Shown piece after piece: positions 1 through 6,137 of a DNA stretch of 7,606 nt. Positions within the stretch are counted from its first letter, which is position 1. Every line of letters starts with the position of its first letter. The notes under the pieces were generated by a model. That model was not told where the DNA came from. It saw nothing but the letters and a program-made list of their open reading frames with translations, and ran no database searches. Source of the stretch: Planctomycetota bacterium (GTDB lineage: Bacteria; Planctomycetota; UBA1135; JALUZX01); the NCBI GenBank assembly GCA_027011425.1, contig JALUZX010000544.1, positions 1-7,606 on the forward strand. Direction: 5' to 3'. The translations under genes were made by a program, and so were the position numbers.

Positions 1-444
1 GAAGGGGAGGAACGGGTCTTCCGCCCCAAGGGCGTGCCCGCAAAGGATGCCCCGCCGGTGAACGAATTCGGCGAACTCACCTCCCTTTCGGGGCTCAAGG
101 CCCTTCTCAAGAAAGAGGAACCCCAAAGGCCGGCGGAGGAGAAGGCCCAGGGAGGCGGAGAAGGCGAAGCCAAGGGCGGGAGCCCTGCCAGCGGGGCCCA
201 GGAGGGAGCCCCCGAAGGTCCCGGTGAACCCCGGGAAGGGACCGCCCCGGAGGCCCAGGCCTCCTCCCCGGCGGAAACCCCGGCGGCGGCGGAGGAGAGG
301 AAGGAGGAGCCCCGGCATCCTTCCCTCCAGGAAGGCCCCCGGGAAGAGGAAGGGAAGAGCGGTGAATCCGTGCAGGCCGCCGAGCCCCCTTCTCCCGGAA
401 CGGAGACTCCCCCTGAGTCCGTAGACCCGGAAAAACCCGAGTAG
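1..444 (+). CDS. C-terminal part of an unidentified protein with a long disordered acidic/proline-rich tail (5' end outside window)
   Basis: The reading frame is open from the first base and stops at TAG 442-444, so 147 residues are visible and the start lies upstream; the in-frame GTG at 34 is probably internal. The first ~38 residues look folded or semi-ordered (a stretch reading VNEFGELTSLSGLKALLKK). The remaining ~110 residues are almost entirely Glu, Pro, Gly, Ala, Lys and Ser with hardly any aromatic or large hydrophobic residues, which is typical of an intrinsically disordered tail. No domain, membrane segment or catalytic motif can be seen. I do not recognise the family and assign no function. 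It stops six bases before the glycosyltransferase start and in the same frame, so the two are very likely co-transcribed. Confidence is moderate that this is a real gene end: frame, position and spacing fit, but the biased composition means codon statistics alone could mislead. Confidence 0.6.
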   Translation, partial: EGEERVFRPKGVPAKDAPPVNEFGELTSLSGLKALLKKEEPQRPAEEKAQGGGEGEAKGGSPASGAQEGAPEGPGEPREGTAPEAQASSPAETPAAAEERKEEPRHPSLQEGPREEEGKSGESVQAAEPPSPGTETPPESVDPEKPE

Positions 445-450
445 CCCTTT

Positions 451-1602
451 TTGACGCCTTTCCCTTTCAAGGCCGGTTTCTTGATCGACCGGTGGCGGCC
501 GGACCGGGGAGGGGCCGAGAAAGCGCTGGCCCTGTTGGCCGCCCATCTGGAAAGGAAGGGATGGGAGGTCCACGCCTTCGGTGCCGTTGGTCCTGAGAAG
601 GGCCCAGAGGCGCCGGGCATCTTCCACCCCGTGAGGGTTCGGGCTCTCACCAGGGCCCGTTTCGAGAGGGCCCTGGGCCCGGCCCTTGTGGATGCCGCCC
701 GGGAGGAGGGTTGCCGGGTGACCGTGGGAGTCCGCCACTTGCCCAGGGTGGACGTCCTCTGGACCCAGAATGGAATTCTCCGGGGAGAGTTCGGAGAGGG
801 ACCGGTACGGGGGCGGCGCCGGGTCTTCCTGGACTTCGAGGAGTCCCTCCTGGGGCGGGGCGGGGCGCGCAAGGTGGCATGCGTGTCCCGTCTCGTCCTG
901 GAGGAAGCCCTCCGTTTCTACCCGGCCTGCCGGGAACGGCTGGCCCTCGTGCCCAACGGGGTCGACCTGGAGCGCTTCCGGATCGAGGCGAGGGCGAGGG
1001 AGGGCGCGGCCCTGCGGGAGACCCTGGGTCTTCCCAGGGGACGCCTTCTTCTTACCTTTCCCGGAAGGGACCCCTTGAGAAAGGGCCTTCCCGTTCTTTT
1101 CCGGGCCCTCGAGAGGCTGAGAGATCTGCCCTGGACCCTGGTGGTTGCGGGACCCCGGAAACCTGGGAGGTGGAGAAGGGAGGCCCGGGCCTTCGGACTG
1201 GGTCCCGGCCGCGTCCTGGTCCTTCCCCACCTGGAGGACCTGGCCCTGGCCGCCGGGGCGGACCTGTGCGTCCTCCCCACCAGGCGGGATCCCTGCGGCC
1301 TGGTGATCCTGGAGGCCCTGGCCTGCGGGACCCCGGTGGTGACCACCTCCCGGGCGGGCGCGGCGGAGGTCATGGAAGGAGGAGGCGGTCCTTCCGGGAG
1401 GGTCCTGGAGGACCCGGATGACGCGACGGCCCTTCGGGAAGCCCTGGGAGAGTGGATGGAGCGCCTCCTGGCCGGGGCGCCCGACCGGGAGTCCATCCGG
1501 GAGGCCGTAAAAGACCGAGGGCTCCATCCCTGGATGGAGGCCATGGAGAGACTCCTGCTCCAGGCGGCCGGGGAGAATGAAAGGGGAGAGTTCAACGATT
1601 AG
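451..1602 (+). CDS. GT4-family (WaaG-like) glycosyltransferase, probable LPS core biosynthesis
   Basis: A 383-residue GT-B fold glycosyltransferase of family 4, predicted to transfer a sugar from a nucleotide-sugar donor at the cytoplasmic face of the inner membrane. The N-terminal domain opens with a first beta strand and glycine-rich loop (FLIDRW at 10-15, RGGAE at 19-23). The linker region has WTQNG (104-108) and VPNGVDLERF (167-176). The C-terminal donor domain has FPGRDPLRKGL (203-213) and a D-x7-E version of the family's E-x7-E motif (Asp280 and Glu288, in DPCGLVILEALACGTPVV). Length and motif order match WaaG-type enzymes. The TTG at 451 is chosen because a later in-frame TTG (481) would remove the first strand; the only ribosome-site candidate is a weak GAG nine bases upstream. 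Neighbouring heptose and LPS-kinase genes support a core role, but donor and acceptor sugars cannot be read from sequence; other GT4 functions (O-antigen, capsule) remain possible. Confidence 0.88.
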   Translation: MTPFPFKAGFLIDRWRPDRGGAEKALALLAAHLERKGWEVHAFGAVGPEKGPEAPGIFHPVRVRALTRARFERALGPALVDAAREEGCRVTVGVRHLPRVDVLWTQNGILRGEFGEGPVRGRRRVFLDFEESLLGRGGARKVACVSRLVLEEALRFYPACRERLALVPNGVDLERFRIEARAREGAALRETLGLPRGRLLLTFPGRDPLRKGLPVLFRALERLRDLPWTLVVAGPRKPGRWRREARAFGLGPGRVLVLPHLEDLALAAGADLCVLPTRRDPCGLVILEALACGTPVVTTSRAGAAEVMEGGGGPSGRVLEDPDDATALREALGEWMERLLAGAPDRESIREAVKDRGLHPWMEAMERLLLQAAGENERGEFND

Positions 1603-1629
1603 CCGGGAACGGCGGGCTCGGCTCCCGGC
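1602..1629. terminator. Possible bidirectional terminator hairpin between convergent genes
   Basis: GCCGGGA (1602-1608) is the perfect reverse complement of TCCCGGC (1623-1629), giving a 7-bp GC-rich stem with a 14-base loop. It overlaps the last base of the glycosyltransferase stop codon and lies just before the end of the convergent LPS-kinase gene. The position fits a shared terminator, but there is no T tract on either side, and chance stems are common in DNA this GC-rich. Treat it as tentative. Confidence 0.3.
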
Positions 1630-1645
1630 CCGGAGTTCACCCGGT

Positions 1646-2449
1646 TCAATCCCAACGGGGCTTGTGGGAGCGCATCTTCTTCTCCTTCTTCGTGATTTTC
1701 CGGAGCAAGGGCCGGAGGGCCTTTCGTTCCAGGCCCAGGCGGCGGGCGTAGGAAAGGAAGAAACGCAGGGCCGGTGTTCCCCCGGCCTGGGTGGGGGCGG
1801 AGTGGAGGAGGGCGGCCAGGTCTTTCACCCGCCACCTCTCGAAGAAGGTCCGGGGCTCCATCATCCTCTGCAGGTCGGCCAGCCAGATTTCTCCCTGGGC
1901 GTCCCGGAGGAGGTGGTTCAGGTAGAGGTCCCGGTGGACCAGCCCTTCCCTGTGGAGTTCCGCCACCAGGCGGGCCGCCCCGTCGATCAGCCCCGGCGGG
2001 GGAGGCTCCTGGATCCGGTCCAGGGGAAGTGCATCCTCCACCGCCCGGGTCACCAGGGCGGAACGTCCCTCCCTCGGGCCCTCCTCGGCCAGGAGCAAGG
2101 GTACGGGGGTGAGGATCCCCAGGCTCCCAAGCCGGTCGCTCCAGTAGATCTCGGTCCGGGGGGGGGAAAGAAAGGGAGACGCCCGAAGCCTGAGCCTGTC
2201 CCGGAAGCCGGCCCCCTTCCATCCCTTGTGGTGGACTTTCCGGAAGACCCCCCCTTCCCGGGTGGTGACCCGGAAGGGCGTGGACCGGACCCTTTCCCCG
2301 GCGGGGGGGCCGCAAACCCCCTCCAGGGAATCCCAGCCCCGCCGCCTCGCTTCCTCCAGGAAACGGGGCGAGATGAAGACCCTCCCTTCATCGAGGGAGA
2401 TCCACCCGGGAAGGGGCGGGCCTTGGGTCTGGAAAAGGAGGGGGCCCAT
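1646..2449 (-). CDS. WaaP/InaA-type lipopolysaccharide core kinase (Kdo/heptose kinase family)
   Basis: A 267-residue protein with the protein-kinase-like fold of the LPS kinase family (WaaP, KdkA, InaA), which phosphorylates heptose or Kdo of the LPS inner core with ATP on the cytoplasmic side of the inner membrane. The N-lobe has a candidate ATP-binding lysine in GGVFRKVHHKGW (66-77, Lys71). The catalytic loop is HRDLYLNHLL (172-181) with catalytic Asp174 and metal-ligand Asn178. The DFG-equivalent is ADLQR (191-195) with Asp192, matching the DLHR-type motif of E. coli WaaP. The length is typical of the family. The C-terminus is very basic (KKEKKMRSHK, 254-263), which could aid contact with acidic membrane surfaces (inference). 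The ATG start has only a weak AGAGG upstream. It is the last gene of the leftward run, 66 bases after the intact HD-GYP gene. The context of hldA, hldC and a WaaG-like enzyme supports an LPS-core role; which sugar is phosphorylated is not determined. Confidence 0.85.
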   Translation of the reverse strand: MGPLLFQTQGPPLPGWISLDEGRVFISPRFLEEARRRGWDSLEGVCGPPAGERVRSTPFRVTTREGGVFRKVHHKGWKGAGFRDRLRLRASPFLSPPRTEIYWSDRLGSLGILTPVPLLLAEEGPREGRSALVTRAVEDALPLDRIQEPPPPGLIDGAARLVAELHREGLVHRDLYLNHLLRDAQGEIWLADLQRMMEPRTFFERWRVKDLAALLHSAPTQAGGTPALRFFLSYARRLGLERKALRPLLRKITKKEKKMRSHKPRWD

Positions 2450-2515
2450 ATCTGCAACTGCCTCTGGCCGCGGGAAAAGGCATAGTTCTCTGAGGGGTGG
2501 GATTCTACGGATCCC

Positions 2516-3496
2516 TTACTTTCCCGCCAGGAGAATGGCCAGGCGCTTCAATGTAGGGATATCGAAGCTCTTCTCGAAGAGCATGTTCCTGAGGGCGTCG
2601 AAGCTCCGGAACACCGACCCGTAGGGCCTTTCCGACGTCAAGGCGTCATAGGCGTCCGCCACGGAGACGATCAGGGAGCCCGGATGGATCTCCTCCCCCG
2701 AGAGCCCCTGGGGGTAACCCGTTCCGTCCACCTTTTCGTGGTGCTCGGCGGCGATTCGGGCCACCATTGGATCCAAGCCTTTCCATCCTTCCAGCATCTT
2801 GCCCGACCAGACAGGGTGGAGCCGGACCAGTTCCCACTCCTGGTCCGCCAGGGGCCCCGGCTTGTCCAGGAGATCGGGGGGGAGCCGGGTCTTCCCCAGG
2901 TCGTGGAGAAGGGCGGCCGTCACGGTACAGACCCTCTCCCAGGGTGCCTCTTCCTGGAGGTGGGCCGTAAGCCCCGCCGTGATGAGGGCTACGTGGAGAC
3001 AGTGGCGGCTCAGCGAATATTCTCCCCTCACGTTGGGGGTGACCTCCAGGAAGGTCCCCTCTCCCAGGTCTACCAGCCCGATCAGGCCCCGGGCCAGTTC
3101 GAGGACTTTTTCGGCATCCCGGAAAGCCGAGGGTCGTTCAAGGATCTTCTCCAGGAGCACGTGGCCCGCTTCCACGAGTAAGAGGATCCTTCTTTCCAGG
3201 GGGAGGGATTCGTCCTGGGATGCGATCCGGGCGTTCACTGCGAAGTAATCCCTTCCTTTGGGCCACATGAGGGTCTGCACGAAGACCCAGGGCGTGGGAA
3301 GGGCGCGAAGGCGGTTCTGGACCCGGAGGTCCACCTCCTCCCCCGCCTCGATGAGGGGGAGGAAACCCATGGCCTCGGTATCGAAACTGAAGAAATCCAC
3401 GGGCGGTCGCGTCCCGGGAAGGAGGACCTCCGCGGGAAGGGGAAGGAGGCCAAGGATCTGGGAGAAGGAGAGGAATTTGCGGCTTGGAGAGGTCAC
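2516..3496 (-). CDS. HD-GYP domain protein, predicted cyclic-di-GMP phosphodiesterase (intact signature)
   Basis: A 326-residue predicted soluble protein with a C-terminal HD-GYP domain; this family hydrolyses cyclic-di-GMP to pGpG and GMP at a di- or tri-iron centre. The expected signature residues are all present: His165 (SRHCLHVAL), HDLGK at 198-202, His227 (RLHPVWSG), HHEKVDGTGYP at 252-262, and Asp281 in VADAYDALTSERPY. Residues ~10-150 form an N-terminal domain plus helical linker with no recognised sensor motif; there is no signal peptide or membrane segment. An earlier ATG at 3562 is in frame, but the GTG at 3496 is preferred: it forms a GTGA overlap with the preceding gene's stop and has GGAGG nine bases upstream, while the earlier start would overlap that gene by 70 bases and add an Arg-rich stretch. 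The middle region aligns by eye with the preceding HD-GYP protein, suggesting duplication. Target process is unknown; placement suggests control of envelope or LPS functions (inference). Confidence 0.9.
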   Translation of the reverse strand: MTSPSRKFLSFSQILGLLPLPAEVLLPGTRPPVDFFSFDTEAMGFLPLIEAGEEVDLRVQNRLRALPTPWVFVQTLMWPKGRDYFAVNARIASQDESLPLERRILLLVEAGHVLLEKILERPSAFRDAEKVLELARGLIGLVDLGEGTFLEVTPNVRGEYSLSRHCLHVALITAGLTAHLQEEAPWERVCTVTAALLHDLGKTRLPPDLLDKPGPLADQEWELVRLHPVWSGKMLEGWKGLDPMVARIAAEHHEKVDGTGYPQGLSGEEIHPGSLIVSVADAYDALTSERPYGSVFRSFDALRNMLFEKSFDIPTLKRLAILLAGK

Positions 3497-4482
3497 GGCG
3501 CGCTTCCTCCGTCGGGTCCGAAGGTATGGAGAAAGGCCTCGACCATGGAAGGCGCGAAGCACCCGGAGAAGGACTGGATCAGGATCCGGAAGGTCTCGAA
3601 GATCCCCAGGAAACCCCGGTGGGAGGAACGGATATGGTCGAAGACGTTGGCCAGGGCCACGGCCTGGGCGAAAGGATGGATCTCCCCCCCTTGCAGTCCC
3701 CGGGGTGCCCCCGTCCCGTCCACCCTTTCATGGTGCTCTCCGGCGGCGCGCACCACTCCTTCGGGAAGGTCCAGTCTTTGGAGCAGGTCCGCCCCGTAGG
3801 AGGTATGGGTATAGTCCGGAGCCCGGCCCTCCACGTCGTCGAGGACCGTTCCCGGGGGAAGGGGGTCCGTTTTCCCTGGTTCTCTGGGAACCCTGCCGAT
3901 GTCGTGGAGGAAAGCTCCCCAGGTGAGTTCCCCCGCCCGCGTCGGGTCCTCCGGAAAGAGACGAAGCCCCATTCCCAGGGAATAGAGGGAGACCGCCACG
4001 GAATGCCCCGCCAGGGTGGGGTCGCCCTCCACCATCCTTCTGAGGTGCCTCAGGGCCCCGTTCTCCCTGTAGGCAAGGCGCGTCGTGGAGTCCAAGAGGC
4101 GCAACATCCTTTCCAGGCGCTTCTTGTCGGGAGGAGTCTTGAGGAAGCTCCGGGCGGCGTGGGTCACCACCTGGTGGAGGATCTTGCACTTTTCCTCGAT
4201 GGGCACCGAAGGGTCCTCAAGGGTCTGGTCCAGGCTTTCCTCGAGGAAGGAGTAGTAGGCCCCCAGCCGGTCCATGGGGACGAAAAAGGTGGCGAGCCCG
4301 AAGGAATGGAGCCTTTCCAACCTGGTCTCTCCCAGGCGGGCGCCCTCCTCGGAGAAGAGCACCGGGTCCCGGTCGGGGTTGGGCTGGATGAAGATCGGGA
4401 AAGGAAGGGTCTCCTCCCCGTCCACGCCGGCAAGCGGGACTTCCACCAGATCCCCCCGGGCCACCAGGGTCGACCCCCCCAT
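3493..4482 (-). CDS. Degenerate HD-GYP domain protein (HDIGR, GAP and D-to-N variants)
   Basis: A 329-residue predicted soluble protein of the HD-GYP family. Residues ~10-90 form an N-terminal domain ending in FFVPMDRLGAYYSFLEESL, a pattern often preceding HD-GYP domains; a helical linker follows. In the HD-GYP domain His160, the HD pair (193-194), His226 and HHERVDG (250-256) are kept. Three signature positions differ: the Lys of HDxGK is Arg197, the Tyr of GYP is Ala259 (DGTGAP), and the Asp of the final AD motif is Asn279 (LANVFD). In characterised members the HD-motif lysine and final aspartate take part in metal or substrate binding, so activity is probably reduced or lost (inference). 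The ATG at 4482 is chosen because it has AGGGA four bases upstream and sits just before the conserved domain; an in-frame TTG at 4548 would add 22 charged residues. It follows hldC by 84 bases and overlaps the intact HD-GYP gene by four. Confidence 0.87.
   Translation of the reverse strand: MGGSTLVARGDLVEVPLAGVDGEETLPFPIFIQPNPDRDPVLFSEEGARLGETRLERLHSFGLATFFVPMDRLGAYYSFLEESLDQTLEDPSVPIEEKCKILHQVVTHAARSFLKTPPDKKRLERMLRLLDSTTRLAYRENGALRHLRRMVEGDPTLAGHSVAVSLYSLGMGLRLFPEDPTRAGELTWGAFLHDIGRVPREPGKTDPLPPGTVLDDVEGRAPDYTHTSYGADLLQRLDLPEGVVRAAGEHHERVDGTGAPRGLQGGEIHPFAQAVALANVFDHIRSSHRGFLGIFETFRILIQSFSGCFAPSMVEAFLHTFGPDGGSAP
3506..3510 (-). promoter_or_regulatory. Ribosome binding site (GGAGG) for the intact HD-GYP gene
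   Basis: GGAGG on the minus strand lies nine bases before the GTG at 3494-3496, inside the end of the preceding gene. It decides the start in favour of this GTG over the upstream ATG at 3562 and supports translational coupling through the GTGA overlap. Confidence 0.75.
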
Positions 4483-4566
4483 TTCTTCCCTTTCTTTGGC
4501 TCCTGTCTCTTCCCCGTCTTCCCCTGGAGGATCGGCAGGGAGGAGCAAGATCCTTGACCGGGAAGA

Positions 4567-5079
4567 TCAGAGGTTCTTGCGGCGGCGGATCCTTTGGATC
4601 AACTCCTTGGTGGAGTGTTTCTTTTTGTCCCCCACGATGAGGATCCGGATCCCCAGCTTCTTCGCGGTGTTTCGCTCGGGCACGGTCTTTTCCGTGTAGT
4701 CCTGGCCCTTGGCCAGGATGTCGGGATGGAGTTCTTCCAGGATGGCGTCGGCCGTGTCCTCTTCGAAGAAGGTCACGTAGTCCACGAACTCCAGGGCCGC
4801 AACAACCTCGGCCCTCTCTTCCTGGGGAACGATGGGATGGGATTTGCCCTTGAGCCTCTGGACGGACTTGTCCGTGTTGAGGCCCACCACCAGGAAGTCC
4901 CCCCGGCCGGCAGCGTCCTCCAGGGCCCGGGTATGCCCCACGTGAAGGAGATCGAAACATCCGTTGGTGAAGACCACCACCTTCCCCTGGGACCGTAAAC
5001 CGGCGATGATCTGGGCCAGGAGTTCCCGGTTCTTGAAGATCTTTTCCTTGGATTTCTTGGGCCTGGGCTTGACGCTCAC
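4567..5079 (-). CDS. hldC: D-glycero-beta-D-manno-heptose 1-phosphate adenylyltransferase (RfaE2/HldC type)
   Basis: A 170-residue cytidylyltransferase-like nucleotidyltransferase that transfers AMP from ATP to heptose 1-phosphate, forming ADP-heptose for the LPS core. It matches the C-terminal domain of E. coli HldE along its whole length: FTNGCFDLLHVGH (37-49) with the nucleotide-binding HxGH motif at 46-49, NTDKSVQRLKG (68-78), a region of Glu/Asp-rich FFEEDT (104-109), LAKGQDY (122-128), and a C-terminal HSTKELIQRI (155-164) in place of the usual STT motif. The frame is open up to 5247, but the GTG at 5079 is the likely start: it overlaps the hldA stop as GTGA, has GGAGG seven bases upstream, and the extra residues would be low-complexity. 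The first 15 residues are strongly basic (KPRPKKSKEK). The partner kinase is a separate, directly upstream gene, as in organisms with a split HldE. The function is assigned confidently. Confidence 0.92.
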   Translation of the reverse strand: MSVKPRPKKSKEKIFKNRELLAQIIAGLRSQGKVVVFTNGCFDLLHVGHTRALEDAAGRGDFLVVGLNTDKSVQRLKGKSHPIVPQEERAEVVAALEFVDYVTFFEEDTADAILEELHPDILAKGQDYTEKTVPERNTAKKLGIRILIVGDKKKHSTKELIQRIRRRKNL

Positions 5080-6119
5080 TTCTTCGCCTCCTTCCCTTGC
5101 CTGGATTTCCCCAGGAGGGGCTTCGCCTTCTTCAATGCCTTTCTCAGTTCCGACGGGGTGGCCGTGGCGGCCCCCAGTTTTTGCACCACCACCGAGGCCG
5201 CGCAGGTGGCGAGCCACCCCGCCTCCACGGGGTCGGCCCCGGAACACCGGGCCAGGAGGATGGTAGCCGCAACCGTATCCCCGGCGCCACTCACGTCGGT
5301 CACCTGGTCCGGCCCCACGACAGGAAGGAAGACGGGGTCTCCCCCCCGGGAGAAGACCGCCATGCCCTGGTTTCCCAGGGTGAGGAAGAGAACCTTGGCC
5401 TCCAGGGTTTCAAGGGCCGCCCTTCCACCCTCGAGGATCGCCTCCCGGGTTTCCAGGGGGCGTCCCAGGAATTCCCCAAGCTCCTCCTGGTTGGGGCAAA
5501 GGGCGTCGGCTCCCTTGAAGAGCCCCAGGCGGTGCCTGGAATCGACGACCACGTATTTCCCTTCCCGGGCGGAACGGAGGATACGGGCGGCGATTGCCTC
5601 GGTGACCAGGCCGAACTCGTAGTCCGAAACCAGCCAGCCATCCACCTCCGGGTCGGCCTCTTCGATCTTCTCCAGGAGCCGCTTCTCCAGGTCGGGCGGG
5701 ACCCCTTTGCGCGTTCCCCGATCCAGGCGGATCACCTGCTGGGGGGTGCGTCCCGGGTCCCCCACGAGAATCCGGGTCTTGGTCACGGTGCCGGCCCCGG
5801 AGAGGGCCAGCACCCCTGAGGTTTCCAGGCCGGCCTTCCGGAAGGTTTCCAGGACGGCCCGGCCCGGGCCGTCCTCCCCCACCGTGCCGAGGACCCGCAC
5901 TTCTCCACCCAGGGCGGCGGCGTTCATGGCGGTGTTCGCCGCCGAACCGGGGATCACCTTCTCCTCGAGGTATTGGACCACCAGGACGGGGGCCTCCCGG
6001 GAGAGGCGGGAAGGCCGGGCGAAGATGTAGACATCGGCGATCAGGTCCCCCACGACGCCGAGCCGGCGTCCCGGGAGCGAGCGGGAAAGCGCCTCGAGTC
6101 TCTCCAGGGTGGGTCCCAT
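5076..6119 (-). CDS. hldA: D-glycero-beta-D-manno-heptose-7-phosphate kinase (PfkB family, RfaE1/HldA type)
   Basis: A 347-residue PfkB-family sugar kinase predicted to phosphorylate D-glycero-D-manno-heptose 7-phosphate at C1, giving the 1,7-bisphosphate for ADP-heptose synthesis in the cytoplasm. It follows the N-terminal half of E. coli HldE closely: VVGDLIADVYIF (22-33), SRLSREAPVLVV (37-48), GSAANTAMNAAALGG (58-72; E. coli has GGAAN), SDYEFG (165-170; E. coli SDYAKG), PNQEELGEF (209-217) and the anion-hole and catalytic motif DVSGAGDT (275-282) with catalytic Asp281. One difference is DSRHRLGLF (193-201) where E. coli has a DPKG segment, so a related sugar substrate cannot be fully excluded. 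The C-terminal tail is lysine-rich. The ATG start has GAGG six bases upstream. It follows the radical SAM gene by 18 bases and overlaps hldC by four; the adjacent adenylyltransferase strongly supports the heptose role. Confidence 0.88.
   Translation of the reverse strand: MGPTLERLEALSRSLPGRRLGVVGDLIADVYIFARPSRLSREAPVLVVQYLEEKVIPGSAANTAMNAAALGGEVRVLGTVGEDGPGRAVLETFRKAGLETSGVLALSGAGTVTKTRILVGDPGRTPQQVIRLDRGTRKGVPPDLEKRLLEKIEEADPEVDGWLVSDYEFGLVTEAIAARILRSAREGKYVVVDSRHRLGLFKGADALCPNQEELGEFLGRPLETREAILEGGRAALETLEAKVLFLTLGNQGMAVFSRGGDPVFLPVVGPDQVTDVSGAGDTVAATILLARCSGADPVEAGWLATCAASVVVQKLGAATATPSELRKALKKAKPLLGKSRQGKEAKK
5087..5091 (-). promoter_or_regulatory. Ribosome binding site (GGAGG) for hldC
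   Basis: GGAGG on the minus strand lies seven bases before the GTG at 5077-5079, within the last codons of hldA. It fixes the hldC start and rules against the N-terminally extended frame that reaches 5247. Confidence 0.75.
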
Positions 6120-6137
6120 GTCTTTCCTCGTCTTCTT

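Noticed and set aside
1577..2485. 302-codon plus-strand frame opposite the LPS kinase
   Set aside because: Low-complexity Pro/Gly-rich translation with no motif; the opposite strand has the kinase catalytic loop.
2499..2515. Small inverted repeat (GGGAT with ATCCC) just after the intact HD-GYP stop
   Set aside because: Only five base pairs form on the transcribed strand with a seven-base loop and no T tract, so a terminator cannot be supported.
3484..4557. 357-codon plus-strand frame opposite the degenerate HD-GYP gene
   Set aside because: It mirrors the real gene almost exactly and lacks any recognisable motif. The minus-strand frame has clear HD-GYP motifs.
4483..4566. 84-base gap between hldC and the degenerate HD-GYP gene as a possible internal promoter or an extended coding start (TTG 4548)
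   Set aside because: No convincing -35/-10 pair was seen. The TTG has an AAGGA only two bases away, too close for a good ribosome site, so the ATG at 4482 was preferred, though the longer form remains possible.
5080..5247. N-terminal extension of HldC to an upstream start at 5247
   Set aside because: The extra 56 residues are low-complexity and overlap hldA; the GTG at 5079 has a strong GGAGG and a GTGA overlap.
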